A stretch of DNA of 55,828 nt from Brevibacillus fortis. GTDB taxonomy: Bacteria; Bacillota; Bacilli; Brevibacillales; Brevibacillaceae. The notes below the pieces were generated by a model. The model did not search any database. It saw only the letters and a list, made by a program, of their open reading frames with translations, and had not been told where the DNA came from. The position numbers and the translations under genes were made by a program. Positions within the stretch are counted from its first letter, which is position 1, and each line of letters opens with the position of its first letter. The stretch spans positions 1 to 55,828 of the forward strand of contig NZ_PXZM01000026.1 of assembly GCF_003013395.1 (NCBI RefSeq), given 5' to 3'. Positions 41,550 to 51,871 of the stretch are shown in pieces.

Positions 41550-41684
41550 GTTGTATCCATACGACGAATTGTATTGTACATACAACATATCGTCAATAAC
41601 TTTTTTTGAAAATTTACCACAAAGAACAAATGATCTCTTCCCATTACGTCGTATATATACTACAATTTGTTGTGTGAACACAAC
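41550..41684. promoter_or_regulatory. lysogeny switch: two opposed promoters and four operators
   Basis: Minus strand PR-like: TTGACG (41596-41591), 17 bases, TACAAT (41573-41568). Plus strand PRM-like: TTCCCA (41638-41643), 17 bases, TACAAT (41661-41666). Operators of GTTGTAT-NN-ATACAAC type: 41550-41565 (one mismatch), 41569-41585 (TTGTAT/ATACAA, 5-base centre), 41648-41663 (one mismatch) and 41669-41684 (GTTGTGT-GA-ACACAAC, perfect). Each promoter has one operator in its spacer and one at its start. A fifth half-similar site lies at 41279-41292. Confidence 0.75.
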
Positions 41685-41705
41685 ACAAAAGAGGTGTTAC
41701 CCCCT

Positions 41706-42080
41706 ATGCAAAATGAACTTGGAAGAACCATTGAATCACTGAGAAAAGCCAAAAAACTCTCCTTGCGAGCAGTATCAGATATAACTGGTTTAAGCTTCTC
41801 TTACATTCGCGATCTGGAATTGGGTGTGAATCGAAGTACGAAACAACCAGTAAACCCAACTACAGAAACACTTCAAAAACTTGCTACTGCTTATGACCAT
41901 CCTTTAGAGAATCTATTAAAATTAGCCGGTTTGGTAGAAGTCGCAAATGCTTTCGAAAAAATCCTCAATGACCCAGACATCAACGATAAGAAGAAAGAGG
42001 CCGTTCGTATCCTGATGGCAATGGACGACAGCGACGAAAGCCTGGATCGTGTAATAGGAATATTGAACGCTTTGAAATAA
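41706..42080 (+). CDS. CI-like phage repressor (XRE family)
   Basis: 124 residues from the ATG after GAGGTG. ELGRTIESLRKAKKLSLRAVSDITGLSFSYIRDLE is an HTH-XRE like SinR/ImmR-type repressors, followed by a helical C-terminus (ANAFEKILNDPDINDKKKEAV). It lacks a LexA-type peptidase domain, so it is not expected to self-cleave in the SOS response; inactivation may use another route. It is divergent from the Cro-like gene and ends in a terminator. Confidence 0.88.
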   Translation: MQNELGRTIESLRKAKKLSLRAVSDITGLSFSYIRDLELGVNRSTKQPVNPTTETLQKLATAYDHPLENLLKLAGLVEVANAFEKILNDPDINDKKKEAVRILMAMDDSDESLDRVIGILNALK

Positions 42081-42117
42081 AACGACCAATCTCAACGGAG
42101 AGATCGGTCGTTTTTTA
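42081..42117 (+). terminator. terminator of the CI-like gene
   Basis: ACGACC and an inner ATCTC pair with GAGAT and GGTCGT around AACG, with one bulge, followed by TTTTTTATA on the plus strand. It overlaps the convergent small ORF that ends at 42092. Confidence 0.75.
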
Positions 42118-42247
42118 TATTATCTGGAACTTCTTGCGAAACGATATTTTCGATTTGTTGGAGAGCTTCACTATGGTCCTCTTTTAAAAGATTATGTAAA
42201 ATCCCTACCAGATCTGGAGTCCATTTTGTTGACTTAACTGTGACCAC
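42092..42247 (-). CDS. small ORF convergent with CI-like gene; possible aimX-position gene
   Basis: 51 residues from a GTG with GGGGGAG 7 bases upstream. Protein is amphipathic and acidic (WTPDLVGILHNLLKEDHSEALQQIE), with an odd basic end (NDRSLR) where it runs through the repressor terminator. It lies after the receptor-peptide pair and the inverted repeat, in the position where arbitrium phages have aimX. It is a weak call as a protein; the transcript alone could be the functional product. Confidence 0.4.
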   Translation of the reverse strand: MVTVKSTKWTPDLVGILHNLLKEDHSEALQQIENIVSQEVPDNIKNDRSLR

Positions 42248-42333
42248 GCACTTCTCCCCCTTGAATCAAACATTCGTTCTTGTTTGTTGTATGAATTGAT
42301 TGTGCATTTTTAAAATATTTCCAGTTCCACAAC

Positions 42334-42373
42334 ATAAAAAATGACGACAGGCTTATTTACCTATCGTCATTTT
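42334..42373 (-). terminator. terminator after the peptide gene, overlapping a promoter
   Basis: On the minus strand AATGACGAtAGG pairs with CCTgTCGTCATT, followed by TTTTTTATG. The sequence TGGTATAAA, an extended -10 (minus, about 42379-42371), lies at its left flank, so RNA starting near 42364 would miss the first arm of the hairpin and not be terminated. Confidence 0.7.
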
Positions 42374-42395
42374 ATACCAATCAAATTCTTTTTTC

Positions 42396-42444
42396 TGTAA
42401 AGTGCAACAACCTATTTTCACCAAAAATTGTAAATCACTTTACA
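42396..42444. promoter_or_regulatory. 9-bp inverted repeat, candidate operator of the RRNPP receptor
   Basis: TGTAAAGTG (42396-42404) and CACTTTACA (42436-42444) are perfect inverted repeats separated by 31 bases, directly after the peptide gene. AimR of SPbeta-type phages binds two inverted boxes with a long spacer at the aimX promoter after aimP. On the minus strand the arm near 42396 supplies TTTACA, which could act as a -35 element 19 bases before the TATAAA. Confidence 0.5.
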
Positions 42445-42470
42445 TTTATGGTTTTAATTACCGAAAATCA

Positions 42471-42638
42471 TTACCACTCCGGTGGGCCACTAAGCGCTAC
42501 AATAGCTCCTCCATTGCTTGGTGGCAATGTGTCGCCTTGTGCCGGAGCCCATTCAGGTGGTCCAGCTAGTGCTGATCCACTAAACACCCCGAGAGCCAAC
42601 ATCATAGCTAAAACAGGTACAACAAGTAATTTTTTCAT
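42471..42638 (-). CDS. secreted quorum-sensing peptide precursor (AimP/Phr-like)
   Basis: 55 residues from the ATG after AAAGGAGGAATT. Residues 1-25 form a signal peptide: MKKLLVVPVLAMMLALGVFS, then a signal peptidase site after ALA (residue 25). What follows begins GPPEW, and the precursor ends SGPPEW. So the exported part has the same pentapeptide at both ends, with APAQGDTLPPSNGGAIVAL between. Gene order (25 bp after an HTH-TPR receptor, same strand) and precursor design match RRNPP peptide genes such as aimP, phr and nprX. The mature form is likely GPPEW or SGPPEW, but this is inferred. Confidence 0.75.
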   Translation of the reverse strand: MKKLLVVPVLAMMLALGVFSGSALAGPPEWAPAQGDTLPPSNGGAIVALSGPPEW

Positions 42639-42663
42639 AATAATTCCTCCTTTTCCGATATAC

Positions 42664-43896
42664 CTATATTCTACTAGAAAAAAACATTCTCTCTAGGATA
42701 AAATTTTTTGTTAGTTCACGTTCATCTCTTAAATAGCTGTTGTTAAGCTCTTGAAGAATATTCCCCACTGCTGGAGAGAGAAAGTTTCCACTCTCGACTA
42801 CTTCAAGCATTACCTTGTTTCTTCTCAAAAGCATACTTTCTACATCGTAGTGGGGCCATTTGTTTTCCTTTGCACGGTCCAAGAGTTTATCACATTCAAT
42901 GATCTTTGCGTGTGCTTGTTCCATGTTCCCCAGCTTGATTTCCATCATTATCATATCATTTAACGAATGCGTTCTTGCAGGATCGTGCACATCATACTTT
43001 GTGAATGCATCTTCCCAAAACTCGTTCGCTTTGCCATAATCCTCGTTCATATAGTACAAACGGGCAAGCCCAGCCTTTACAATCGAATAATGATATTCAG
43101 ATGGCTTTAGGAGACTTAGGCTGACCAGTTCTGCTTCAAGAGCTTCTTCAAACTCAATTTGTTGCATGCAAATCAGTGCGTGCCGATGGTAAGCAAAAGC
43201 TGTATGCTTGTATACTTCACCATTCATGACGTCCAGTGCCCTAGATGACACTTTGTAGGCTTTTCGTACATTACCAGAGTAAAAATACGCATTGGCTTGA
43301 TAGCAAAGAATCTGTGACAGGCGGCTATTCCCTAGTGTTACCTTGCATTTAATGCCCTCAGTAATTGTAATAAAAGCAGAGAAGTTACTGGATTCTCTCG
43401 AATGATGGTAAAGCTTTTCGATCATTTCAAAAAAAGCATCCGGGTCTGGATCAAGATACTGCGTCACCATAATCAACCAATCGTTTTTGCGTCGGTTTAC
43501 TTTCCCTTTGAATTTTAACTCCCACATGATCATCTGAAATAACGTCGAGAAAATTGAATGAAGATCGTTAGTCTTTAGGGATTCTCTGATTATCTGTTTC
43601 ATGACTGAATTAACGACAGGATGGTACTGTTCTGTTACAACAGCAGCTGCCAATGCCATAAGTTCTTTCCTATCCTCTTGGATACTGATGTAACGCTCGA
43701 TCAGCTCTGCCGAACCAAACAATTGAAAAGCGTGTTCTACAAATTTTGCTTTCGGGACATTCTGACCTCGTTCTGTATTTGCAATCGTTTGTCTTGAGAC
43801 GTCCAACTCTTCGGCGAGTTTGTCCTGGTTCCATCCTCGGTCATTTCTCAGATTCTTTAATAACATTCCAAATTGTTTACGTTTAGGATTTGGCAT
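42664..43896 (-). CDS. RRNPP-type HTH-TPR receptor/regulator (AimR-like)
   Basis: 410 residues from the ATG after GGAGAG. Residues about 8-60 form an HTH-XRE (LLKNLRNDRGWNQDKLAEELDVSRQTIANTERGQNVP). Residues about 70-400 are helical TPR-like repeats, for example LCYQANAYFYSGNVRKAYKVSSRAL and GLARLYYMNEDYGKANEFWEDAF. This build is the peptide receptor family of arbitrium (AimR), PlcR, NprR and Rap. It would bind DNA and change with peptide level. It is encoded inside the prophage next to the lysis-lysogeny switch. A TATAAT lies about 40 bp upstream (43942-43937), without a good -35. Confidence 0.85.
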   Translation of the reverse strand: MPNPKRKQFGMLLKNLRNDRGWNQDKLAEELDVSRQTIANTERGQNVPKAKFVEHAFQLFGSAELIERYISIQEDRKELMALAAAVVTEQYHPVVNSVMKQIIRESLKTNDLHSIFSTLFQMIMWELKFKGKVNRRKNDWLIMVTQYLDPDPDAFFEMIEKLYHHSRESSNFSAFITITEGIKCKVTLGNSRLSQILCYQANAYFYSGNVRKAYKVSSRALDVMNGEVYKHTAFAYHRHALICMQQIEFEEALEAELVSLSLLKPSEYHYSIVKAGLARLYYMNEDYGKANEFWEDAFTKYDVHDPARTHSLNDMIMMEIKLGNMEQAHAKIIECDKLLDRAKENKWPHYDVESMLLRRNKVMLEVVESGNFLSPAVGNILQELNNSYLRDERELTKNFILERMFFSSRI

Positions 43897-43971
43897 TATT
43901 CACTTCTCTCCTTTGAGAAGCAAAAGCCTTTCACCAATTATATGATGGCAGGATTTAGTTTATTGCGCCAC

Positions 43972-44000
43972 TTGTTGTATCCTAATCAAAGCTGTAAAAT
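43972..44000 (+). promoter_or_regulatory. promoter of plus-strand RNA gene candidate
   Basis: TTGTTG (43972-43977), 17-base spacer, TAAAAT (43995-44000). The predicted start is near 44008, a few bases before the outer stem of the putative RNA. Confidence 0.5.
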
Positions 44001-44007
44001 ATTGTTT

Positions 44008-44111
44008 ATGTCAACGGAAAGTGGCTTTCGGCCCGCTACCAAGCTGTATCCTTGGTGGTAAAGAGTTTGAGCAGTTCGCAGCTGCTCAAGCCCCGTTGGC
44101 TTTTTGCTTTT
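44008..44111 (+). ncRNA. candidate structured RNA gene (cloverleaf-like) upstream of the receptor
   Basis: About 104 nt. Outer stem CAACGG (44012-44017) pairs with CCGTTG (44093-44098). Inside are three stems: AGTGG/CCGCT (44020-44024, 44033-44037, one U-G), ACCAAG/CTTGGT (44038-44043, 44051-44056) and TTGAGCAG/CTGCTCAA (44067-44074, 44082-44089). It ends GGC-TTTTTGCTTTT, an intrinsic terminator-like tract. A promoter precedes it, and no protein is encoded. It is not a tRNA (no T-loop, no acceptor pairing). It is divergent from the receptor gene. No known RNA family was recognised. Confidence 0.65.
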
Positions 44112-44212
44112 ACCAGTTTTTAAATTGATCATTGACAAAAGTAAATTTTACCCAAAATAGTATAGCATTTTCCTTAACAGAATTTTATAGTATCGGCAAA
44201 CTTTTTTAAAAA

Positions 44213-45007
44213 TTATGCCCAAATTGCTGCGTGCTCCTCGACTCTTTTCTCCTCGATCCGTTTCATCGTCCCGAAAAAGCATTTTAAGAATCGATCGAGC
44301 TCCCACTCTTTTTTATCCCTCTTGTATTCGTTCTTGGTGTACTCCCAGGCATCTGAGGCAACTGGCAACACGTTTTCGTTACGAGTCCACCCAGTCACCC
44401 GCTTAAACAGGACCACCTTGCTCCAGAATTGCTTTATCACGTGACCGCTCTCAAAGCCCTGCTGGATCAAATTGGAGAATTCTTTCGGGATGTATGAGGG
44501 AATTACTGAGCTGTCTTTCGTGAGGTGCGTTCCGTTTACGTTATTTTTCTTAGTATCTTTTGGTCTTTTTGGAGTATTAAAAACCCCTGTATTAGCTTCC
44601 TGCTTAGGCACCTCAAGCTTTGATTTCTCAGGTGTTTTAGGCTTGTCCAACCCCGTCACCTCAACCCCGTCATCCGAAGGCAAAAAATAGTAAATGTTCG
44701 CCCCTTGGAGTCCCGTTTTTCTAATGGTTGTAACTCTTTTTATGAAGCCTACTTGTTCCAACTTTCTAATAGCCCTTTCTACGCTTGCCCGACTTACTTT
44801 TGTTAAAGCCATGATTGTTTCGATTTTTAGATACGAAACTCCTAAAACTTTCATTGATCGTAGCCTTAATATATCCAGAACACACATAGTTGATGGAGTA
44901 AGCTTGTTTCTTAATTTTCGTACCCGTTCATTGATAGAGTGCCTTAGTTGTTCCTTTGAAGCAAAATAGCTAAACGGCTGCATTTCTAATAACATGCTCT
45001 TACCCAT
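44213..45007 (-). CDS. winged-helix replication-initiator-like protein
   Basis: 264 residues from the ATG after AAAGGAG; the frame extends to 45070 through the promoter region. Residues about 30-100 form a winged HTH: LSTMCVLDILRLR-like helix, then SYLKIETIMALTKVSRASVERAIRKLEQVGFIKRV. A Lys/Pro/Thr linker follows, then a conserved C-terminal domain (SNLIQQGFESGHVIKQFWSKVVLF...FLKCFFGTMKR). This build resembles plasmid/phage HTH replication or DnaD-type proteins of Bacillaceae. A role in lysogenic maintenance or replication control is possible. Divergent from the RHH gene. Confidence 0.65.
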   Translation of the reverse strand: MGKSMLLEMQPFSYFASKEQLRHSINERVRKLRNKLTPSTMCVLDILRLRSMKVLGVSYLKIETIMALTKVSRASVERAIRKLEQVGFIKRVTTIRKTGLQGANIYYFLPSDDGVEVTGLDKPKTPEKSKLEVPKQEANTGVFNTPKRPKDTKKNNVNGTHLTKDSSVIPSYIPKEFSNLIQQGFESGHVIKQFWSKVVLFKRVTGWTRNENVLPVASDAWEYTKNEYKRDKKEWELDRFLKCFFGTMKRIEEKRVEEHAAIWA

Positions 45008-45041
45008 TCGGATATCTCCTTTATATCTATTAGATATCCAA

Positions 45042-45093
45042 AGTATATACATAGATACAGAGTATTGCAATACTATATTAGATTGTTTATACT
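45042..45093. promoter_or_regulatory. divergent promoters sharing one palindromic -35 hexamer
   Basis: TTGCAA at 45065-45070 is its own reverse complement. To the right, 17 bases lead to TATACT at 45088-45093 (plus, RHH gene); to the left, 17 bases lead to TATACT on the minus strand (45047-45042, winged-helix gene). The 11-bp inverted repeat TCCAAAGTATA/TATACTTTGGA covers both -10 sites, and AGTATTGCAATACT is a perfect 14-bp palindrome at the centre. ATATCTATTAGATAT (45023-45037) is a further palindrome. Confidence 0.75.
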
Positions 45094-45114
45094 TTGGAGA
45101 GGAGGTGAAGAATC

Positions 45115-45249
45115 ATGTCATCAGAAACTACCAAGGCACTCATAACAATGCCCAAAGAGTTAAAAACGAAACTTGAAGAAGAAGCAAAAAATGAAAACAG
45201 AAGCTTGAGCAATTACATTGTTACTTTGCTTCAAAAAAGGAACCAATAA
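45115..45249 (+). CDS. small Arc-type ribbon-helix-helix protein
   Basis: 44 residues from the ATG after a perfect AGGAGGTGA site. ALITMPKELKTKLEEEAKNENRSLSNYIVTLLQK is an Arc/MetJ-type ribbon-helix-helix: a strand, then two helices with the typical NRSLSNYI turn. Such dimers bind palindromic operators; the palindromic promoter just upstream is the obvious target and would couple both divergent genes. It lies next to the integrase, a frequent place for excision or copy-control regulators. Confidence 0.85.
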   Translation: MSSETTKALITMPKELKTKLEEEAKNENRSLSNYIVTLLQKRNQ

Positions 45250-45284
45250 AAAGACGCACCCAATCGGATGCGCTTTTTTTAAAT
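45250..45284 (+). terminator. terminator of the RHH gene
   Basis: CGCAcCC pairs with GGaTGCG around AATC, followed by CTTTTTTT on the plus strand, before the integrase gene at 45309. Confidence 0.6.
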
Positions 45285-45308
45285 TCAAATTGAAATGGAG
45301 TATATTAA

Positions 45309-46463
45309 ATGGCATCTTTCCGGAAACGTGGGACAGCATGGGAATACAGAATTAGATATACAGACAGGCAAAGTGGACAATACAAAGAGAAAACAAAGGG
45401 AGGATTTAAAACGAAGAAAGAGGCACAACTTGCAGCAACTGAAGAGGAATCAAAGATCAACCTTTTCGGTTTTGCTGAGAACGGAAGCGAAAGAATAAGT
45501 AACTTCTTCGACGATTGGTTGGAGATATATAAGAAGCCCAATGTGAAACCGATCACTTATACTCTCCAGGAAAGGAATGTCCGTCTTAACATCTTGCCTC
45601 GTTGGGGAAATTACCGACTGAAAGACATCACCCGAAATGATTATCAAAAATGGATCAACGAGCTACGTGGTCATTACAGCGAGGGAACAGTCCGACGAAT
45701 CCACAGCATATTCAGTACAGCAATGAATGACGCCGTTCACGAGTTTCGTATCTTACGGGAAAACCCTGTTCAAAAGATCAAGATCCCAAAGCAAGTGGAC
45801 AAGTCAAGCAAGGTGGCTTACTTTACACGAGAGCAACTAGAAAGGTTCTTGGAATGTGTAAAAGCTCCAGTGAAAAATGCGAAATACCAACACTCTATCC
45901 AATACTATGCTTTTTTCACACTACTCGCTCGTACCGGTCTTCGGGTCGGAGAAGCGCTTGCACTAACCTGGGATGACCTTGATTTTGACTCGAAAACAAT
46001 AACGATAAATAAGACTCTAGTCTATCCATTAAACTCGCTTCCTTACCTATCCACACCGAAATCAAAAAGCAGTGAAAGGACCATCAAACTAGACGAAATC
46101 ACACTAAAACTAATAAAGCGACATAGGATCAACCAAAAAGAGGTTTGTCTGATGTATGAGAACTACAAACCAACCAAAGACAATATTATCTTCCACCAGC
46201 ATGACGGGCGCTGGCTCCGTACCAACGTGGTCCGGGATTACTTTAAAGAGATTTGTAAGCGAGCTGATCTGCCCGTTCTCTCACCTCACGCCCTTAGGCA
46301 TACCCATGCTGTTCACATGTTAGAAGCAGGGATAAATATAAAATACGTGTCCGAGCGACTTGGGCACGCAAGCGTGAAAGTCACAGCGGACACGTATTTA
46401 CATGTTACAAAGAAGATTGAAGATGATGCCCTTTCACTCTACGTGAATTACATGCCCAGCTAA
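45309..46463 (+). CDS. int: tyrosine recombinase / phage integrase
   Basis: 384 residues. Residues 1-45 resemble an AP2-like arm-binding domain (FRKRGTAWEYRIRYTDR), residues 60-150 a SAM-like core-binding domain, and residues 170-384 the catalytic domain with Arg212 (ARTGLRVGEAL), His327 and Arg330 (HALRH), His353 (GHAS) and nucleophile Tyr363 (DTYLHV). It integrates and excises the prophage. The gene faces sufB, with the attachment region right after it. Brevibacillus-like phages of this build use the same integrase type. Confidence 0.95.
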   Translation: MASFRKRGTAWEYRIRYTDRQSGQYKEKTKGGFKTKKEAQLAATEEESKINLFGFAENGSERISNFFDDWLEIYKKPNVKPITYTLQERNVRLNILPRWGNYRLKDITRNDYQKWINELRGHYSEGTVRRIHSIFSTAMNDAVHEFRILRENPVQKIKIPKQVDKSSKVAYFTREQLERFLECVKAPVKNAKYQHSIQYYAFFTLLARTGLRVGEALALTWDDLDFDSKTITINKTLVYPLNSLPYLSTPKSKSSERTIKLDEITLKLIKRHRINQKEVCLMYENYKPTKDNIIFHQHDGRWLRTNVVRDYFKEICKRADLPVLSPHALRHTHAVHMLEAGINIKYVSERLGHASVKVTADTYLHVTKKIEDDALSLYVNYMPS

Positions 46464-46528
46464 ATTGTGGGCAAATTGTGGGCAAACACTTCATCCGAAG
46501 CTTGTAACCCTTGTGGCGCAAGGGTTAT
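46464..46528. other. right attachment region: arm-site repeats and sufB-end hairpin
   Basis: ATTGTGGGCAA is repeated in tandem (46464-46474, 46475-46485), likely integrase arm or accessory sites. At 46505-46528 TAACCCTTG pairs with CAAGGGTTA around TGGCG; its right arm overlaps the sufB stop. The hairpin looks like a suf terminator without a T tract on this side, as would be expected if the T tract was displaced by integration. The core of att is probably inside this stretch; the left copy lies outside the window, so the exact core cannot be read. Confidence 0.5.
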
Positions 46529-47922
46529 CCGATAGAACCTTCCATCTCAAACTTAATGAGACGGTTCATCTCTACCGCGTACTCCATCGGCAATTCTTTT
46601 GTGAATGGCTCGATGAAGCCCATTACGATCATTTCAGTAGCTTCTGTTTCTGACAGACCGCGGCTCATCAGGTAGAAGAGTTGATCCTCAGATACTTTGG
46701 ATACAGTCGCTTCATGCTCCAGCGTGATGCTGTCGTTCATGATCTCGTTGTACGGGATCGTGTCAGACGTGGACAGTTTATCCAAAATCAGCGTATCGCA
46801 CTTAATGTTGGACTTGGAGCCTTCCGATTTGCGTCCAAACTGGGACAGACCACGGTAGGTTACTTTTCCACCATCACGGGAGATCGACTTGGAAATGATC
46901 GTCGATGTGCAATCTGGTGCCAGGTGAATCATTTTCGCACCTGCGTCTTGGTGTTGTCCTTTTCCTGCTACTGCGATGGAAAGAACAGTACCTTTTGCGC
47001 GAGGTCCTTTCATGATAACTGCTGGGTATTTCATCGTCAGCTTGGAACCGATGTTACCATCGATCCATTCCATGTTCGCATCTGCATATGCAACCGCACG
47101 TTTCGTAACGAGGTTGTATACGTTGTTGGACCAGTTTTGGATCGTGGTATAACGGCAACGAGCGCGTTCTTTTACGATAATTTCTACGACAGCGGAGTGC
47201 AAGGAGTCCGTGCTGTAGATCGGAGCTGTACAGCCCTCTACATAGTGAACGAACGAATCTTCATCAGCGATGATCAGCGTACGCTCGAATTGACCCATGT
47301 TCTCCGAGTTAATACGGAAGTATGCTTGTAGCGGAGTTTCTACTTTTACGCCTTTTGGTACGTAAATGAAGGAACCACCGGACCACACTGCCGAGTTCAG
47401 TGCAGCAAACTTGTTGTCTGCTGGAGGAATAATCGTCGCGAAGTGTTCCTTCACGATTTCTGGGTGCAGTTTTACTGCGGAATCCATGTCGCAGAAGAGA
47501 ACGCCCAGTTTTTCCAGGTCTTCCTGCATGTTGTGGTACACTACCTCGGATTCATACTGAGCAGATACACCTGCGAGGAACTTTTGCTCTGCTTCAGGAA
47601 TACCCAGTTTGTCAAAGGTTGCCTTGATTTCTTCTGGTACTTCATCCCAGCTACGGCCTTGCTTTTCAGAAGGCTTTACGTAGTAGGTGATGCTGTCAAA
47701 ATCGAGGTCATCCAGATCTCCGCCCCATTTTGGCATCGGCATGCTGTTGAAGATGTCCAGCGATTTCAAACGGAACTCCAGCATCCATGCTGGCTCATCC
47801 TTGATCTTCGAAATTTCCTCGACGATCTCGCGGGTCAAACCCTTCTTCGTACGGAATACTGAAACGTCTTTATCGTGGAAACCGTACTGATAATCCTGTA
47901 TTTCTGGGCCTTTAACAGCCAT
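46525..47922 (-). CDS. sufB: Fe-S cluster assembly scaffold SufB
   Basis: 465 residues of the SufB family: beta-helix core, [14 protein letters not shown] segment ([15 protein letters not shown]), the conserved metal-site cysteine area and the C-terminal [19 protein letters not shown]. SufB forms the SufBC2D scaffold that builds clusters with sulfur from SufS-SufU. Last gene of the operon; its end borders the prophage. The reading frame is intact. Confidence 0.96.
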   Translation of the reverse strand: MAVKGPEIQDYQYGFHDKDVSVFRTKKGLTREIVEEISKIKDEPAWMLEFRLKSLDIFNSMPMPKWGGDLDDLDFDSITYYVKPSEKQGRSWDEVPEEIKATFDKLGIPEAEQKFLAGVSAQYESEVVYHNMQEDLEKLGVLFCDMDSAVKLHPEIVKEHFATIIPPADNKFAALNSAVWSGGSFIYVPKGVKVETPLQAYFRINSENMGQFERTLIIADEDSFVHYVEGCTAPIYSTDSLHSAVVEIIVKERARCRYTTIQNWSNNVYNLVTKRAVAYADANMEWIDGNIGSKLTMKYPAVIMKGPRAKGTVLSIAVAGKGQHQDAGAKMIHLAPDCTSTIISKSISRDGGKVTYRGLSQFGRKSEGSKSNIKCDTLILDKLSTSDTIPYNEIMNDSITLEHEATVSKVSEDQLFYLMSRGLSETEATEMIVMGFIEPFTKELPMEYAVEMNRLIKFEMEGSIG

Positions 47923-47961
47923 CGTTGCTCACTCCTTCGTGTTCATGTCCCTTACCTATCA

Positions 47962-50910
<2,949 letters not shown>

Positions 50911-50931
50911 TTCACTGCTGCCTCCTTCTTC

Positions 50932-51720
50932 CTACACGTTGGCGTTTACGGTTTCGTCCTCGATGCCGAGCTCTTCCTTGATCCAGTCATAGCCTTCTGC
51001 CTCCAGGCGTTCAGCCAGCTCAGGACCACCGGACTTCACGATACGACCTTGCATCATGACGTGTACGAAGTCAGGCTTTACATAGTTCAGCAAACGCTGG
51101 TAGTGCGTAATAATCAAGAATCCACGGTCTGCGGAGCGCATTTCGTTTACACCAGCTGCAACGATTTTCAATGCGTCGATGTCCAAACCGGAGTCGATTT
51201 CATCCAGAATACAGATGGCTGGCTCCAAGAGCATCATTTGCAGAATCTCGTTACGCTTTTTCTCACCGCCGGAGAAACCTTCGTTCAGGTAACGATGGGA
51301 GAAAGACTCATCCATTTCCAGCGTGTTCATCTTTTTGTCCATCTCACGGATGAATTTCATCAGGGAGATTTCATTTCCTTCGCCACGGCGCGCGTTGATC
51401 GCAGAACGCAGGAAGTCAGAGTTAGTGACACCGCTGATTTCAGACGGATATTGCATCGCCAGGAACAGGCCTGCACGTGCGCGCTCGTCTACTGCCATTT
51501 CCAACAAGTCTTCGTCATTGATCAGCACTTCGCCGTCAGTTACCTCATATTTCGGGTGACCCATCAGCGTGGATGCCAATGTCGATTTACCGGTACCATT
51601 CGGTCCCATGATCGCGTGCACTTCGCCGCCCTTGATCTCCAAATTCAGGCCTTTGAGGATCTCTTTGTCCTCGATCTTGGCGCGAAGGTTTTTTATTTGC
51701 AAATGCGGTACTGCTGTCAT
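50932..51720 (-). CDS. sufC: Fe-S assembly ATPase SufC
   Basis: 262 residues from the ATG after GGAGGG. ABC ATPase motifs: IMGPNGTGKSTLAS (Walker A), GFSGGEKKRNEILQM (signature), CILDEIDSGLDID (Walker B). First gene of the operon. Confidence 0.96.
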   Translation of the reverse strand: MTAVPHLQIKNLRAKIEDKEILKGLNLEIKGGEVHAIMGPNGTGKSTLASTLMGHPKYEVTDGEVLINDEDLLEMAVDERARAGLFLAMQYPSEISGVTNSDFLRSAINARRGEGNEISLMKFIREMDKKMNTLEMDESFSHRYLNEGFSGGEKKRNEILQMMLLEPAICILDEIDSGLDIDALKIVAAGVNEMRSADRGFLIITHYQRLLNYVKPDFVHVMMQGRIVKSGGPELAERLEAEGYDWIKEELGIEDETVNANV

Positions 51721-51782
51721 CTGAATTCCCTCCATACACGTCAAAAGTGAGTTGGTAAATTCTCAATCCATTCTCAATAACT

Positions 51783-51811
51783 ATCTTATAATAAGAATAA
51801 TTATAAATCAA
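51783..51811 (-). promoter_or_regulatory. suf operon promoter with inverted-repeat operator in the spacer
   Basis: Minus strand TTGATT (51811-51806), 17 bases, TAAGAT (51788-51783). TTATAAT and ATTATAA (51786-51792, 51800-51806) are perfect inverted repeats with 7 bases between, filling the spacer. ATTGAGAAT occurs twice just downstream. This suggests a repressor site, for example of a Fur/PerR or Rrf2 type; which one is not known. Confidence 0.6.
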
Positions 51812-51871
51812 GGAATGAAACATATCTGTATTTTTTATATCATTATATTTAGAAAGTCCGTTTTTGCTCAT

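Noticed and set aside
41484..41681. 65-residue minus-strand open frame across the switch region
   Set aside because: It covers the operators and both promoters and has no ribosome binding site.
42448..42696. 82-residue plus-strand open frame
   Set aside because: It is the shadow of the peptide precursor gene; the minus-strand frame has the signal peptide and ribosome binding site.
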